A stretch of DNA of 64,000 nt, taken from Hermetia illucens. Lineage: Eukaryota > Arthropoda > Insecta > Diptera > Stratiomyidae. Of the stretch, positions 44,990 through 56,649 are shown piece after piece. The notes beneath the pieces were generated by a model. That model saw only the letters and a program-made list of their open reading frames with translations, made no database searches and was not told the origin of the DNA. Position 1 is the first letter of the stretch. Each line of letters opens with the position of its first letter. Both the position numbers and the translations under genes were made by a program. The DNA is taken from positions 140,726,027-140,790,026 of the forward strand of contig NC_051852.1 of assembly GCF_905115235.1 (NCBI RefSeq). Reading direction: 5' to 3'.

Positions 44990-45820
44990 TCACCCTTAGA
45001 GAAATTCCAAATAGGTCATCCTCAACATATTTTTTAGAAACGGTCCTCCACATCCACATCGATAAATATACCCAGCGTATCCAGACCTAACCCACAGTGT
45101 CCAGACCACCTTATGGTGCGAACCGAACTCGTTCAGTCTGTCAAGGCATTCCCATATCAGTTTGGAGTTCACCGGGTTTGACCTAAATGCCTTGATAGCC
45201 ACTTGGCTGTCGGTCAGAACAGCAATGTCCTGCCCCCTATAGTTCCTTTGGAGGTTAAATGAAGCACATCTCTATCTGGCGCATATTTCCACCAATGACC
45301 CCGACGCCCTCTCCCTCTGCTAGAAAGGGTCCATCAGGGTACCAGGTCTATATTGTCCAGTTAAAGCCGTTATTGAAATGAAACCTCGTTGTCATGTTAT
45401 CCCTTGGTCTCAGAAGTTTGAGATTGAGAGACCTAGAAATAATATCAATTTTCCTTCGATTGATGCAGCTCCCCCTCATATTTGCCACTACATATTAAAA
45501 GAATATCATCAGCGTAACACTAGATCTGTATTCCAGTGTTTGTTAACTCTCCTAGGAGTTCATCAACTACCACGCTCCACATTAATGCTGATAATATACC
45601 ACCTTGTGTACAACCATGAGCAGTGTCCATGACTATAGAATTTTTATCTGCCGGCAGTCTATTTCCCTACTCTCTAGCATTTTGCCTTTTAATGGGCAAA
45701 AGTACGAAGTACGAACGTTGTTAGGCAAATTTACCTAAAAGATGTAGGGCGAAAAGGATCGTTTTACCCGCTTCAAAATGAGAATCACATTTGTCCGACT
45801 CTATGCCTTTGGTATTTACG
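44990..45820 (-). mobile_element. I/LOA-like LINE remnant (RT and RNase H)
   Basis: Minus-strand pieces in order: NDPFRPTSFR-ICLTTFVLRT (RT motif 2 region, 45.78-45.70 kb); GGILSALMWSVVVDELLGEL, in frame fragments at 45.62-45.54 kb (motif B), then the decayed YADD area; and RNase H remains AIKAFRSNPVNSKLIWECLD and LDRLNEFGSHHKVV (45.20-45.10 kb). Many frame changes. Limits approximate. Confidence 0.65.
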
Positions 45821-47390
45821 GGCTATGCTGCCACCTATCATCCATATAAGAGGTCCTAAGATCATTTTTAGGCTCCTTTGAGGTGATTCAAAGGTTTCCA
45901 CTGTCCATCTTACCCTAGCTTCCAAGCCTACTTCTTTTGTTAGGTTCCAGCTGCGGTAGAATCCCAGGAAATAAGTTATGAGAGAGAAAACGCATTCTCG
46001 ATATATATCCCACTTTCCATCTTCATACAGACAGAAGACATTTCCTTCTCTTTAAGTATAGCTGTGTATAGCCTGGATACGTTTGAAATTGATGTTTGCT
46101 ACTGTTTTTGTAGGCACACTCATATGATTCCCACGAGTATGAGAGGTACGATGTCCGCCGTGCCATAGCTCCCCGTAACACGATAAGGTCAGGCTTAATC
46201 ACTGAGGCGGCCAGGTATCAGTAAGGCTCCGTTCGAATGCAGTCAGTGACCCAGACTGCAAACTACCCGATTGAAACGGTTCGCTTAACATACTGCTAGG
46301 GAGGGTCACAACGCACAGGGCGTGGCTACCACCAAACGGAAGCGGTCTTGGTTAATGACAGGCTTGGCTTCTGGAGAGCCATATATCAACACCAGACGTA
46401 GATGGGTCGGCTCCCAGAAGGTTGGTTGTATTTCGCATTAGTCTACCCTGCAGGCCACTGCTTGCCCCCCCTCCCCCTGGAATAAGTTAATTTAGAAATT
46501 AATTAATTTAGAACAGGAAACCTATCTGCAGCAACCCGAAAAATGCCAGCCCCATACCGTTCACCCCCTGTAACAACGTCTATAGCTGCAATTGTTGAAA
46601 CAGTGCATCCTTTTGCTAAGCAAAGGGATTTGCGAAATTGGCTGGTATTTATCACAGTTCACGGCCACCACCAAATATCCTAACAAAAAGAAGCCAGGAT
46701 CTAAAGAAATCTTTAATTTCAATCATCAAAATCTTCATAAGAGTTTTATTCAGTTTTCAAAAATTATACAGACGTTACATACAGTCCCTCCACCAGGAAA
46801 ATTTCAAATGCCGTTCCTGAAAGGACACCTGTCACAAACCCAAAAATTCTCGATCTACGCCCACCTACCAAACATAGACAAACTTGTTTAAAAAACATGC
46901 ACATCGGCCTTTAAAATGACTCCCCTCTCTTGATTCTTAGAATCAGCTCTGACCCGACAAAATTTTCCGACAAATGGCCTATTTTCTCGTGGCGCCATCA
47001 CCGCGGCAAGGTAATTATAGTAGTTAAAAAATATTTAACGGATCTCAGTAAATAATACCAGAACTCGAGTATCAAAAAAAATGTTAGTTTGTTATATCTA
47101 CAATAGGCAAATCGGAATGGATTGAATACTTAAAAAACCTCCAGGTATTCCTAAAATTCAACCCCGCTATTTTTTTCAAAAAAGTTGATATAAACGTCAA
47201 AACTGAACTGATACTCTACAACATCTTCATAAAACCGATAATCGTAACCCGTAAAAATTACACACTTAGAAAAAACAGACGGAAACTGTTTGAACGCTGG
47301 ATCATTCGATACTGGCTTATCCTGGGGGAAGAAAAAGTCCAGGCACAGTGCTGAAGTATATATGATTGCCATTTACCCCTTGGTGGGGTA
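45821..47390. other. Unassigned intergenic stretch
   Basis: No gene recognised. A 99-codon frame at 46592-46891 has no known motif. Confidence 0.35.
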
Positions 47391-47399
47391 TAGTGCGTC

Positions 47400-48115
47400 A
47401 ACCATAACTACGCGCCATCTTTCGCAGTTACCTGAGATACCCTTCAGCTCCCCCTCGACTTCCTAAAACGCTCGCATTTCTCCTATACTGTTCAGCGCCA
47501 AATACCCTTGAGGCGACCCACTCGTCGACATCTTGGGAGAGTGGATTCCCCTACATGGCGTAGCCCGCAATGCGATTGTCGTCCTTCCTTAATGTGTGAC
47601 CTACCCACTATCACTTCCGTCTTCCAATCCCAACGGGTAAGGAAGCCAAGCCTGTGTGCCGACCTTGTTTGAGATATTATCAGGCCAGCGTACTCCGGTC
47701 ATAAGACGCATACAGGCATTGACGAAGGCTTCGAATCTTCGAGTGGGGTTCACTTTCAATGTGCCACTCCCATATGGCAATACACAAAGAACACTAGCAC
47801 AGAACAGTCTCAACTTCATCTTCGCGGTGAGGTAGCGGGATTCCCATTTTAGACAAAGCAGTGAAAGCGGATCTAGTATTGGGTAACATCCAATTCGGTG
47901 TCACCGTCGGTAGAAACCACGCTTCCTGATGCAGATAGAGAGAGTGCAATGACCCCTCTGACTGAGTTGCTGGTGTTGACCTTCACTTCAACTCTACCTG
48001 CCCCTCTTTGGTCATGGTCTATGACCCGATGGGAGACCAAACAGATGTCATCATTGTAGTCGAGGTGTTTGAGATAGATAAAATGTGATAGTCCATTGTT
48101 CCAGCTCTTCAGTTG
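47400..48115 (-). mobile_element. RTE-B LINE remnant, C-terminal part
   Basis: Minus-strand pieces: NTSNSVRGVIALSLSASGSV, then SVVSTDGDTELDV (the conserved segment behind YADD), followed by MKLRLFCASVLCVLPYGSGT and RRFEAFVNACMRLMTGVRWP with ISNKV. This is the thumb and tail of an RTE-like polymerase with several frame breaks. Confidence 0.7.
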
Positions 48116-48963
48116 TTCATCATCGTGGATGGGAAGTCAATTGTTGATGCTCTTTCGTCACGGTGTATACATTTCTGAAATTATTGCGATTCGCGGTATC
48201 TTCCGCTTTCCTGATCAGCGCAATAGCAAATTCTCTCTTCTCACGGCGTACACTACGCCCAACTTCTCGGGTTTTCGATAGGTATCGGAGTTTGATCGTG
48301 TAAACACGATCGATAAATTTATGACCATAGATAACGTTGTTTCATTCGCTGTGTGGACTTCGGAAAAGGACCCAAATTTTGGTCGAACAATCTTCTTCAG
48401 CAATACTAGATAAACAAACAAAATTGCCATGTACAGTACGACCAGAACCCAAAGGAGATTCACCAGGTGGCAATCAATCCACAAAAAGCTATTGTTTGAT
48501 ACGGACCACCATACCAATAAGCCGTAATTGGCCGATACCCTTAAAGCCAATATAACCGAAGCCATTGATCAAATTCAGCTTGATCTACGCGACAGAGTCA
48601 CTGAAAATTTGCGTTCTCGGAGTCGTGGTACCATCCCAAGTTCCAGCGAGCATTTAAACAATGCCATATTTCAAATATAATGTAATATGCACGTTGTCCT
48701 TTTACACAAAAGCAACAGCAACCCCACCTTATAGCGTAAATTTTAATATATCAGGACATTGCACTAAAAATGCCTTTTACCTAATCATTAATTTTTTTCA
48801 ATTCTTTGCGAGTAAGAGTTATCGTAATGTATCCACTTTTCGATATCCATCACGAAGCAATTTTAAAAATGTTATTCTTTTTGGCGTCAAAATAGTTATC
48901 CACAAGTGAAAAGACGTCATTCTACAGCTCTTCGCTTCAACTCATACAACAACCGATGTCCTT
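48116..48963. other. Unassigned stretch
   Basis: No gene recognised. AT-rich toward 48.6-48.9 kb. Confidence 0.35.
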
Positions 48964-50935
48964 CATCATCATCATCAATGGCGCAACAACCGGTATCCGG
49001 TCTAGGCCTGCCTTAATAAGGAACTCCAGACATCCCGGTTTTGTGCCGAGGTCCAACAATTCCATATCCCTAAAAGCTGTCTGGCGTCCTGACCTACGCC
49101 ATCGCTCCGTCTTAGGTAGGGTCTGCCTCGTCTTCTTTTTCTACCATAGATATTGCCCTTATAGACTTGCTTAGCTGGTCATCCTCATCCATACGGATTA
49201 AATGACCCGCCCACCGGACAGTCATGGTATCGCTCAAAGATTTCGTCGTTTTGTAGGCTACGGAATCGTCCATCCTCATGTAGGGAGCCAAAAATTCTTC
49301 GGAGGATTGTTCTCTCGAACGCGGCAAAGAGTTCGCAATTCTTCTTGCTAAGAACCCAAGTTTCCGAGGAATACATGAGGGACTGGCAAAATCATTGTCT
49401 TGTACAGTAAGAGCTTTGGCCCTATGGTGAGACGTTTCGAGTGGAACAATTTCTGTAAGTTGAAATAGGTTCTTATGGCTGACAACAACCGTGCGTGGAT
49501 TTTATCATCATAGCTGTTATCGGTTGTGATTTCCGACCCTAGATAGGAGAAATTATCAGCGGTCTCAAAGTTGTATTCTCCTATCTGTATTCTTTCCGTT
49601 GGACCAGTGTAGTTTGATGTTGTTGATTGGTTGATTTCCGGCGCTGTCGTTGCCACCACATACTTTGTCTTGCCTTCATTAATGGGCAGCGCAAGATCTC
49701 GCGTCAATCGCCACCTGGTCTATCTGGATGAAGGCAGTTTGTACGTCTCGGGTCGTTCTTCCCATGATGTGTGCATAGCCCAGTAGTTGGGTGGACTTAC
49801 AGAGGATCGTAGCTCTTGCATTTACCTCAGCATCACGGATCATTTTCTCGAGGGCCAGGTTAAAGAGGACGCATGATAGGGCATCCCCTTGTCGTAGACC
49901 GTTGTTGATGTCGAATGGTCTTGAGAGTGATCCTGCTGCTTTTATCTGGTCTCACACATTGGTCAGGGTCAGGCTAGTCAGTCTTATCAATTTCATGGCC
50001 ATGTACAGTTTTACCCTGGCTATGCTATCATAGACGGCATTAAAGTCGATGAATAGATGGTGCAACTGTTGTCCATATTCCAATAGTTTTTCCATCGCTT
50101 ACCGCAGAGATAAAATCTGATCTGTTGCTGAATTGGCTGGAGTGAAGCCTTTTTGGTATGGGCCAATAATGTTCTGGACGTATGGGGCAAGATAGCGGAG
50201 AATATCTTATAGATGGTACTCAGCAACATGATACTGTATGATATCTACCTTTTTATGTATGAGACAGATAATGCCTCGTTGCCAATCGCCAATTGATTCA
50301 TTCGCTGTCCCATATCTTGAGCATCAGTTGATGAACTACTTGGTGTAACTGATCGCCTCCATATTTAACCAATTTAGCTATAATTCCATCGGCTCCTGGC
50401 GACTTGTGATTTTTTAGCCGATGAATTAATTGCACGGACTATTTCTCCTATACTTGGTGGTGGCAGTATTTGTCCGTCGTCTACAGTTGGCGGGACCTCC
50501 AACTCGCCGATATTCTGGTTGTTCAGTAACTCATCAAAATACTCAACTCATCGCTCCAATATGCCCATTGTGTGGGAAATCAGATTTCCCTCTTTGTCTC
50601 GGCAGGATGAGCATCGAGGTGTCTAAGGCTTCATTGTGCTGACTTGTTGGTAAAACTTCCGCGCCTGGTTCGGTTGCTCCCTGTATTTTTGGATTCACAG
50701 ACCACAGTTGATTCTCCCAGGCTTCCTTTTTCCGTCTGTGCAGGCGCTTCTCCGCTCGACGGAGTTCGTGATAAGTCTCCGCGTGTGCCAGCGTTCTTTA
50801 AGAATGCAACATTACTCGGTATGCGGCATTCTTCCGTTCCGTTGCTAACTTACATTCATCGTCAAACGAGCCAAGTATGTTTGTGACCGTATCAATGATA
50901 CCGTTCTTCAGGTTGTCATCAGATCATCAACTGAT
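48964..50935 (-). mobile_element. RTE-A LINE copy H, about 2 kb, 5'-truncated
   Basis: Starts with the ATC-repeat 3' end and can be followed inward through the C-terminal domain, thumb, YADD area and RT palm up to the linker (about 50.9 kb). Minus-strand frames include ETADNFSYLGSEITTDNSYD and LALPINEGKTKYVVATTAP. Small internal deletions and frame breaks are present. It is the longest RTE-A fragment after the full copy. Confidence 0.85.
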
Positions 50936-51890
50936 ATCCTGACTTTGAATTATTCCATATACTCTGGAACATCTCGAAACTTGTATGTGATCAACCCCTA
51001 ATAATTCAGGAAATGCAGCAAGCATCTGACAAAGATCTACTAGAATCTTTTCTAATTCTTGGTCCTAAAACATTTTAAGTACTGCAGATTGATTTTTTCT
51101 TGAGTATTAAGGGAGTCCTTAGTTCGCTTGATGACGGACCGGACCAATTGGAAAGCAACTTACTCCCACTGATGGTTCACAGACTCCTACGCTTTGGCCT
51201 AACCCAATCTTTCAAAACAGGCGGCTTGCGGTTTTGACCAGGGCAGGAGCAACTCTACAGAACTGTCCAAATTAACTTCTGTATATCGTTTCAGTTCTGC
51301 GTGAGTTAACTCACCTTTGGAACAGAATTCAGCAAGTTTGACGATCTGGAAAAAGGGCTTCCACTTTTGCGCTGAATGTCAAGATTATCTCTTAATTTAT
51401 TCCCACACAACTCAGGTAATGCCATCTATTTGATAATAGCGAAACAAACAAAAATCAGAGAAAATAACTAAAAAAAAGTTATGATTAAGTATTATCTAAT
51501 TAGATAAGTTTAGATTAAAAAAATAAAAATGCTTATAAAAATTTTAGGGAAGTATTTTAGTTTTCATGTCTTTAAAATTTTCTGTAAAAGGAAATCGAAG
51601 GTCTTAGGCCTGTTTATCTCACGACCACACCACAACCTTATCACCAAATTTTCTGCTTATCAAGTAATACATTTTTAATTATCATAAATAAATAAACATA
51701 TCAACGCAAAAACAAACTATCAAACTATCTTATCAATGATATCAACCCCCACTAAGAAAAAACTTTCCCAAAAATTCGTTGGATTATGAAAATTCTGATT
51801 GTTTTCATGATTAATAGAAATCATAAATCCCTGAATCCCTGATAAGGACAATGAATATTTAAAAGGTAAAATCAAAATTCTGGGATTTTG
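50936..51890. promoter_or_regulatory. Upstream region of GH16-4 with GATA-type sites
   Basis: AT-rich, no gene. TTATCA occurs at 51657-51662 and 51730-51735, and TGATAA at 51840-51845, all within about 240 bases of the TATA box. Candidate sites only. Confidence 0.35.
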
Positions 51891-51939
51891 TATAAATAGC
51901 GCTTGGTTTGCACTGGAACATCAATCTAACGGCGGATCT
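51891..51939 (+). promoter_or_regulatory. Core promoter of GH16-4
   Basis: TATAAATA at 51891-51898, initiator TCAATC starting at 51921 (A at 51923, 32 bases downstream of the box, as in GH16-3) and the shared element AACGGCGGATCT at 51928-51939. The predicted leader is 63 bases. Confidence 0.75.
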
Positions 51940-51985
51940 TGTTTAGATCGGGTACGTTGGGCAATTCAGTGGTAATAAAGTGAAG

Positions 51986-53308
51986 ATGAGGCTATTCCTC
52001 TCGTTAAGTGTCCTTGCCTTGGTAGGCTATTCGGTAGCCGCTGAGAAACGGTGTGCCGCGTCACCAACCACTGCCAGCGGTTCATCTGTTAACGGAAATA
52101 GTAATTTGAATTTTGTAAAATTTGTTGAGCCCAGTTAGTACATTGTCCTTTCAAATTTAGTTTTCTGCTCGGGAGATTTGATTTTCGAGGATAATTTTGA
52201 TTCGTTGGATCATGGCAAATGGCAACATGAAGTGACTTTGGGAGGTGGTGGCGTAAGTACCTCGTGAATCTTAAATCACTCATCATTCGTTTCAACTGAT
52301 TGGAATGCATTCTCTTTACACGCAGAACTGGGAATTCCAATGGTATGTTAACGACCGCAGGAACTCATACGTCCAGGATGGTGTACTCCACCTTAAACCC
52401 ACCTTAACATCCGAAATCTATGGTGAAGGCTTCTTGACCTCTGGCACTCTTAACCTTGGTGCTGAATGTACCAATGGTGAATGGTATGGTTGCGAACGTA
52501 CAGGCTCATACGAAAACGTCCTCAACCCCATCCGCAGTGCCCGTATGCGTACCTTGAACTCATTCAGCTTCAAATACGGACGTATTGAAATCCGTGCTAA
52601 ATTGCCTGCTGGAGATTGGTTGTGGCCAGCCCTTTGGATGCTTCCAACCCACAATGTTTATGGTATTTGGCCAAGATCTGGTGAAGTTGATATCATGGAA
52701 TCACGTGGTAACCGCAACTTGATCTCGAGTGCTGGTGTCCCACTTGGTCCAGAACAAGTTGGTGCAACCATGCACTTTGGACCAGATTATAGTGCCAACG
52801 GATGGGAAACTGCTCACTTTGAAAGGCTCTCAGGTGCTGGACAAGGTTTCAACAATGATTTCCACCGTTATCAAGTGGAATGGGCTCCTGATCACTTCAC
52901 TTTCAAGGTTGATGATGTTGAAATGGGAACTGTTTGGGTTGGTAGTGGTTTCTGGGATCGTGGTCATTTCTCCCAAAATACTCCATGGTTCGAAAACCCA
53001 TGGACAAATGGTGCCAATGATGCTCCATTCGATCAACAAGTAAGTATTTACTATAAGGGTTCCAATATAAATAATTTTCAACGTTCGTTTTGCAGTTCCA
53101 TATCATCATGAACTTGGCTGTTGGAGGTATCAACTTCTTCCCTGATGACGCCCATAATCCAACCAGCAAACCATGGAATAACCAATCGCCAAATGCTATG
53201 ACTCAATTCTGGAACGCTCGCAACGACTGGTTGAGCACCTGGAACTACAACACTGGCAGCTCCGACTCTCACTTGCAAGTTGATTATGTCCGTGTTTGGG
53301 CTCTGTAA
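51986..53308 (+). CDS. GH16-4: secreted GH16 beta-1,3-glucanase
   Basis: Exons 51986-52100, 52161-52252, 52326-53039 and 53096-53308, GT-AG introns, phases 1, 0 and 0, 377 codons. The signal peptide MRLFLSLSVLALVGYSVAA differs from GH16-3 at only a few positions. The catalytic motif is E189-V-D191-I-M-E194 followed by SRGNRN. Length and intron positions equal those of the paralogues and no CBM39-like domain is present, so a secreted active beta-1,3-glucanase is predicted. One visible change against GH16-3 is FDSLDHG for FDWLDQG early in the domain. Two AATAAA signals lie just after the stop (53321, 53332). The reading frame is undamaged. Confidence 0.95.
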
Positions 53309-53320
53309 ACACAAACTTCG

Positions 53321-53337
53321 AATAAATCGAAAATAAA
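53321..53337 (+). terminator. Polyadenylation signals of GH16-4
   Basis: Two AATAAA hexamers at 53321-53326 and 53332-53337, directly after the stop codon. Confidence 0.6.
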
Positions 53338-53339
53338 TG

Positions 53340-56300
53340 AAATATTTAGATAAAATGTATTTTTTTGTGTAAGGACTGAATTCCATAATATAGGGGCCAT
53401 TACTGAAAATTTTGCTGGAAACCATACTATTGTCAATGTTGGACCTGATGAGTTATATCCTGTAAAACTAAATATGAAAGTTCACTCCAAACATTTTTGC
53501 ATCAAATCAGACATATCCATTTCAAAGTATAGTCACCGCTCCAATATCTCCTTCCCTTCTCAATTTGTTCAATTCCTGGTTTGATTAGCTAGAAAGGCTT
53601 CTGACATACGGTGATTAGCTTATATTTTACAACTGTGACTGGGGCTCATTGTGGCCGTTGGAAATGCTTGGTTCAACACAACCTACCAGTCCTACATGTC
53701 TGGATTCACTTTCCATTATAGTCGGAGCTGTATTTCTCTGTAGATCAGCTATAACCTTTTATGTCAGGACCACGCATGGTAAGGATGCGTGCCCAGAGTT
53801 GGTTCAGATATCATGCCAGGGGTTGAACTTGGCCTATGCCATTGCCTCACTAGTGAAATATACACACTTGCAGCTAGAATTTTTTCATTTTACAGTTCAG
53901 TTGCAAGTAAAATTTTGATAGTTGGGGGCAGGTTGGTTTTCAACATTAATGTGATAAAACAACAACCACAGTCGCTCATCACGAAATCTCTACTCTTCAA
54001 GATTTAGAACTTAATGTAGTTGCAAGGTAAGTTACATGGTCTATGACTAACAAATTGTAACTTCTTTGGAAATCAGTTCGCTTCCCTATGGACACCTTTA
54101 ATAAAATGTCCGGGCTATAGTTAATGCGTTACCAGCAACGTCACAACGTGTCACTCACTCGGTTTGACCATTGCTTTGCCGCATACGAGGAGCGCAGCGA
54201 AAGTGGACGAGGTTCATCTACTGGCAAACTTCAGTAAATTAAATTCGCCGATTGTCGGTTGTAATGTCTGCTGGCCCAAAAAAAACAGAATAATTGCTTC
54301 AAGTAGTGATCGACTGCGTTGTTGGAGGCCAACGCTGTGGAGTGTTTATATACTTTGGAAGACTATCGACGACAAGAATGCAGGGGTCTCCTTTTTGAAG
54401 TTTATCATGGTCCATGTAAATTCCGCACCAAGGTCACTATGTGTCCGGAAACGGCTTCAGAGGAACTTTCACTGGGTCACCAGAAGTTTGAGCACGGTAC
54501 TTGCCTAATTAGACTACATTCTCAAAATTGGTCCACATTATCGGCCAGAAAAATGAATCCTAAGGAGTTCATAAGCTGCACTCCATGGTTTGTGTCAAAG
54601 TCGCGCTGCATTTCGGTCACTATAGCCTTCACCGATAACTTGCTTAAAGAGTACAACAATGGATATGATACATCGATATCCGCACTCAATACGAATTTAA
54701 GAAAGCTTTGATTAACACTTTACTTATGTGGAAGACGGGTCTCATTTTTTTCTGCGCAAAGATGTAGAAGGCCACCGCCTATACCGGCTTAATGTGAGTC
54801 TTATTGTGGAAGCAGAGGTGAGGTTCATTTCTAAAGTGTATCCTTGCAAAGAAGTTGTTCTAATGACCCATTCAACTGATGCTTTCCCTTAACCAATTTT
54901 CCATAATAGTATATTAAACTTAACAGTATACGCAAATCTTTTTGGTCCGCCAGTTTGCGAGATTGGTCGATAGCCTTTATGTGTACTGTGTTCATACCAA
55001 GTACAGAATTGACATTTATCATCCTATAAATGCAAAATTAGTCAACGGTGTCGGCGTTTGGCTTGGGGCATAAGCACACCCGCGATTTCATACATATGCC
55101 AATGGAACTTTCGAAGAGTTAGGGGTACATTATTTCCACACAAGTGCTGGCACTCCACCTGGTAGGGGATTTGACGTTGCTAACGAAGAAGTTGGTAGGT
55201 AGGTATCAGTGGCCACACCAAGGAGCCCAATTAGCGCTGTGGCACGCCGTTGTTTGTAGAAGTTGCTCAGCATCTGAACCTTTGCACACTCTGCTCCGCT
55301 TGTATTTTTGTTTGGCCTTGTCTTGGAACCGATTACGTTTGAGAACGGTGGACTTCGCATTCTGCTCATCTAACAGGCGTTGCTGCTATATTCTTCAACA
55401 ATCATCCACTCGTCGATAGTACCAACCTCTTCATTCTTTTGCTCAGATTGTGTAGGGCCTTTTGGTGGTAGCTCTTGCGCAGGACTCTTGTCGACCTCCG
55501 CTTTTTAGCCAGTTTCCTATGGCCGACATTCTTGACTGCCCTTGCTTGTTAATGGGCTTCCGACGTCGACGGTTTCGAGTTAGGAGAACTATGGCTGGTA
55601 CTCGTTACACCCAGCTTGACAGCAGTGGGTTCCAACCTGGAAACCACTAGTCCTCTGCCGCCTAACTCTCGGAAGTCCCTGCGGTTGCTTTCAGCAGAGC
55701 GGTGCTTCAGCTGGTACCAACTGTACTACCTTTGACGGCTACTGTCTCCTGGTTGGATACCAGCAGCTCATCCTCCGATGATACGCCTGGTATCACCCCC
55801 TCTTCTTCCACAGTGTGTTTTAAGGGGAGGAAAAATCCAAAGCTCACTGCTACACGTTATGAAATATTAGTACAACTTACTCCCTTTTGCTTGAGATATC
55901 CCAAAAGCCCTTTAAACTGAGCCTGGAATCAATCATCATTCTCAGGTACTACTAATCCTCAATTTCGAAATGACCTGATAAGCGCCAATCTTGATATTGG
56001 CAATATTCAATCTGATTTTTACGGTTAGTTTAATAGGTCTCTTTGCAATTTCTCCCTACTCTGGAGCCTTGTGGTCCCATAAACATTTGCAGATGGTCTT
56101 AATACATCGAGAAAGTATCCCGTTGTGCCGGAGCCTGAGCTTTATCTTCCTTATTCTAACTAAAAGGGTTGTTATTATGTTCAACAAGAGCCGTAATCCG
56201 GTACACTTGAGGTAAACTTTACTCGTTAATAATAGCTTTGCAGGTAGTGAACCATAGGCTCACATTCGGAACAAAGTCCAATTTCATCCGTATAGATGAC

Positions 56301-56649
56301 TCCTTAAGGTTATTCCAAAAATCTCTGTATTCTCGATCCAATTTTTTATGGTTTGGGTTTCCTCTCGCCCTCTGACAGGTGGTTTTCACTCGAAAAGTCA
56401 AACTGCGAAAGAAAATCCATCCCGGCATGGTAACATCACAAGTCATATTTATACATTGAGAGAACTATCGCAGCTTCTGCACCGCCACATATTTTAAGCT
56501 ACTGCCTCCTTCTAGAACGACCAGATGGAGGGAATATTCATCAAAATATAGGGGCCATGATTAGACGCATGAGGTTGGCGTACGGCAAGGCCCAGGATAA
56601 AAGAGGAGTGAAGGCGGCAGGCTAAAGAGTAAGCTAGGGAATACATATG
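53340..56649. other. Long unassigned intergenic stretch
   Basis: No gene could be named. Overlapping frames at 54164-54508 and 54319-54711 (plus, up to 130 codons) and at 55130-55369 (minus) lack known motifs. The block from 55.1 to 55.9 kb is GC-richer with serine/proline-rich short frames on both strands and may be decayed LINE ORF1 (weak inference). The rest is AT-rich. Confidence 0.3.

Noticed and set aside
54164-54711. Overlapping 114- and 130-codon frames as a host gene
   Set aside because: No recognisable domain, no splice context and no related copy in the window.
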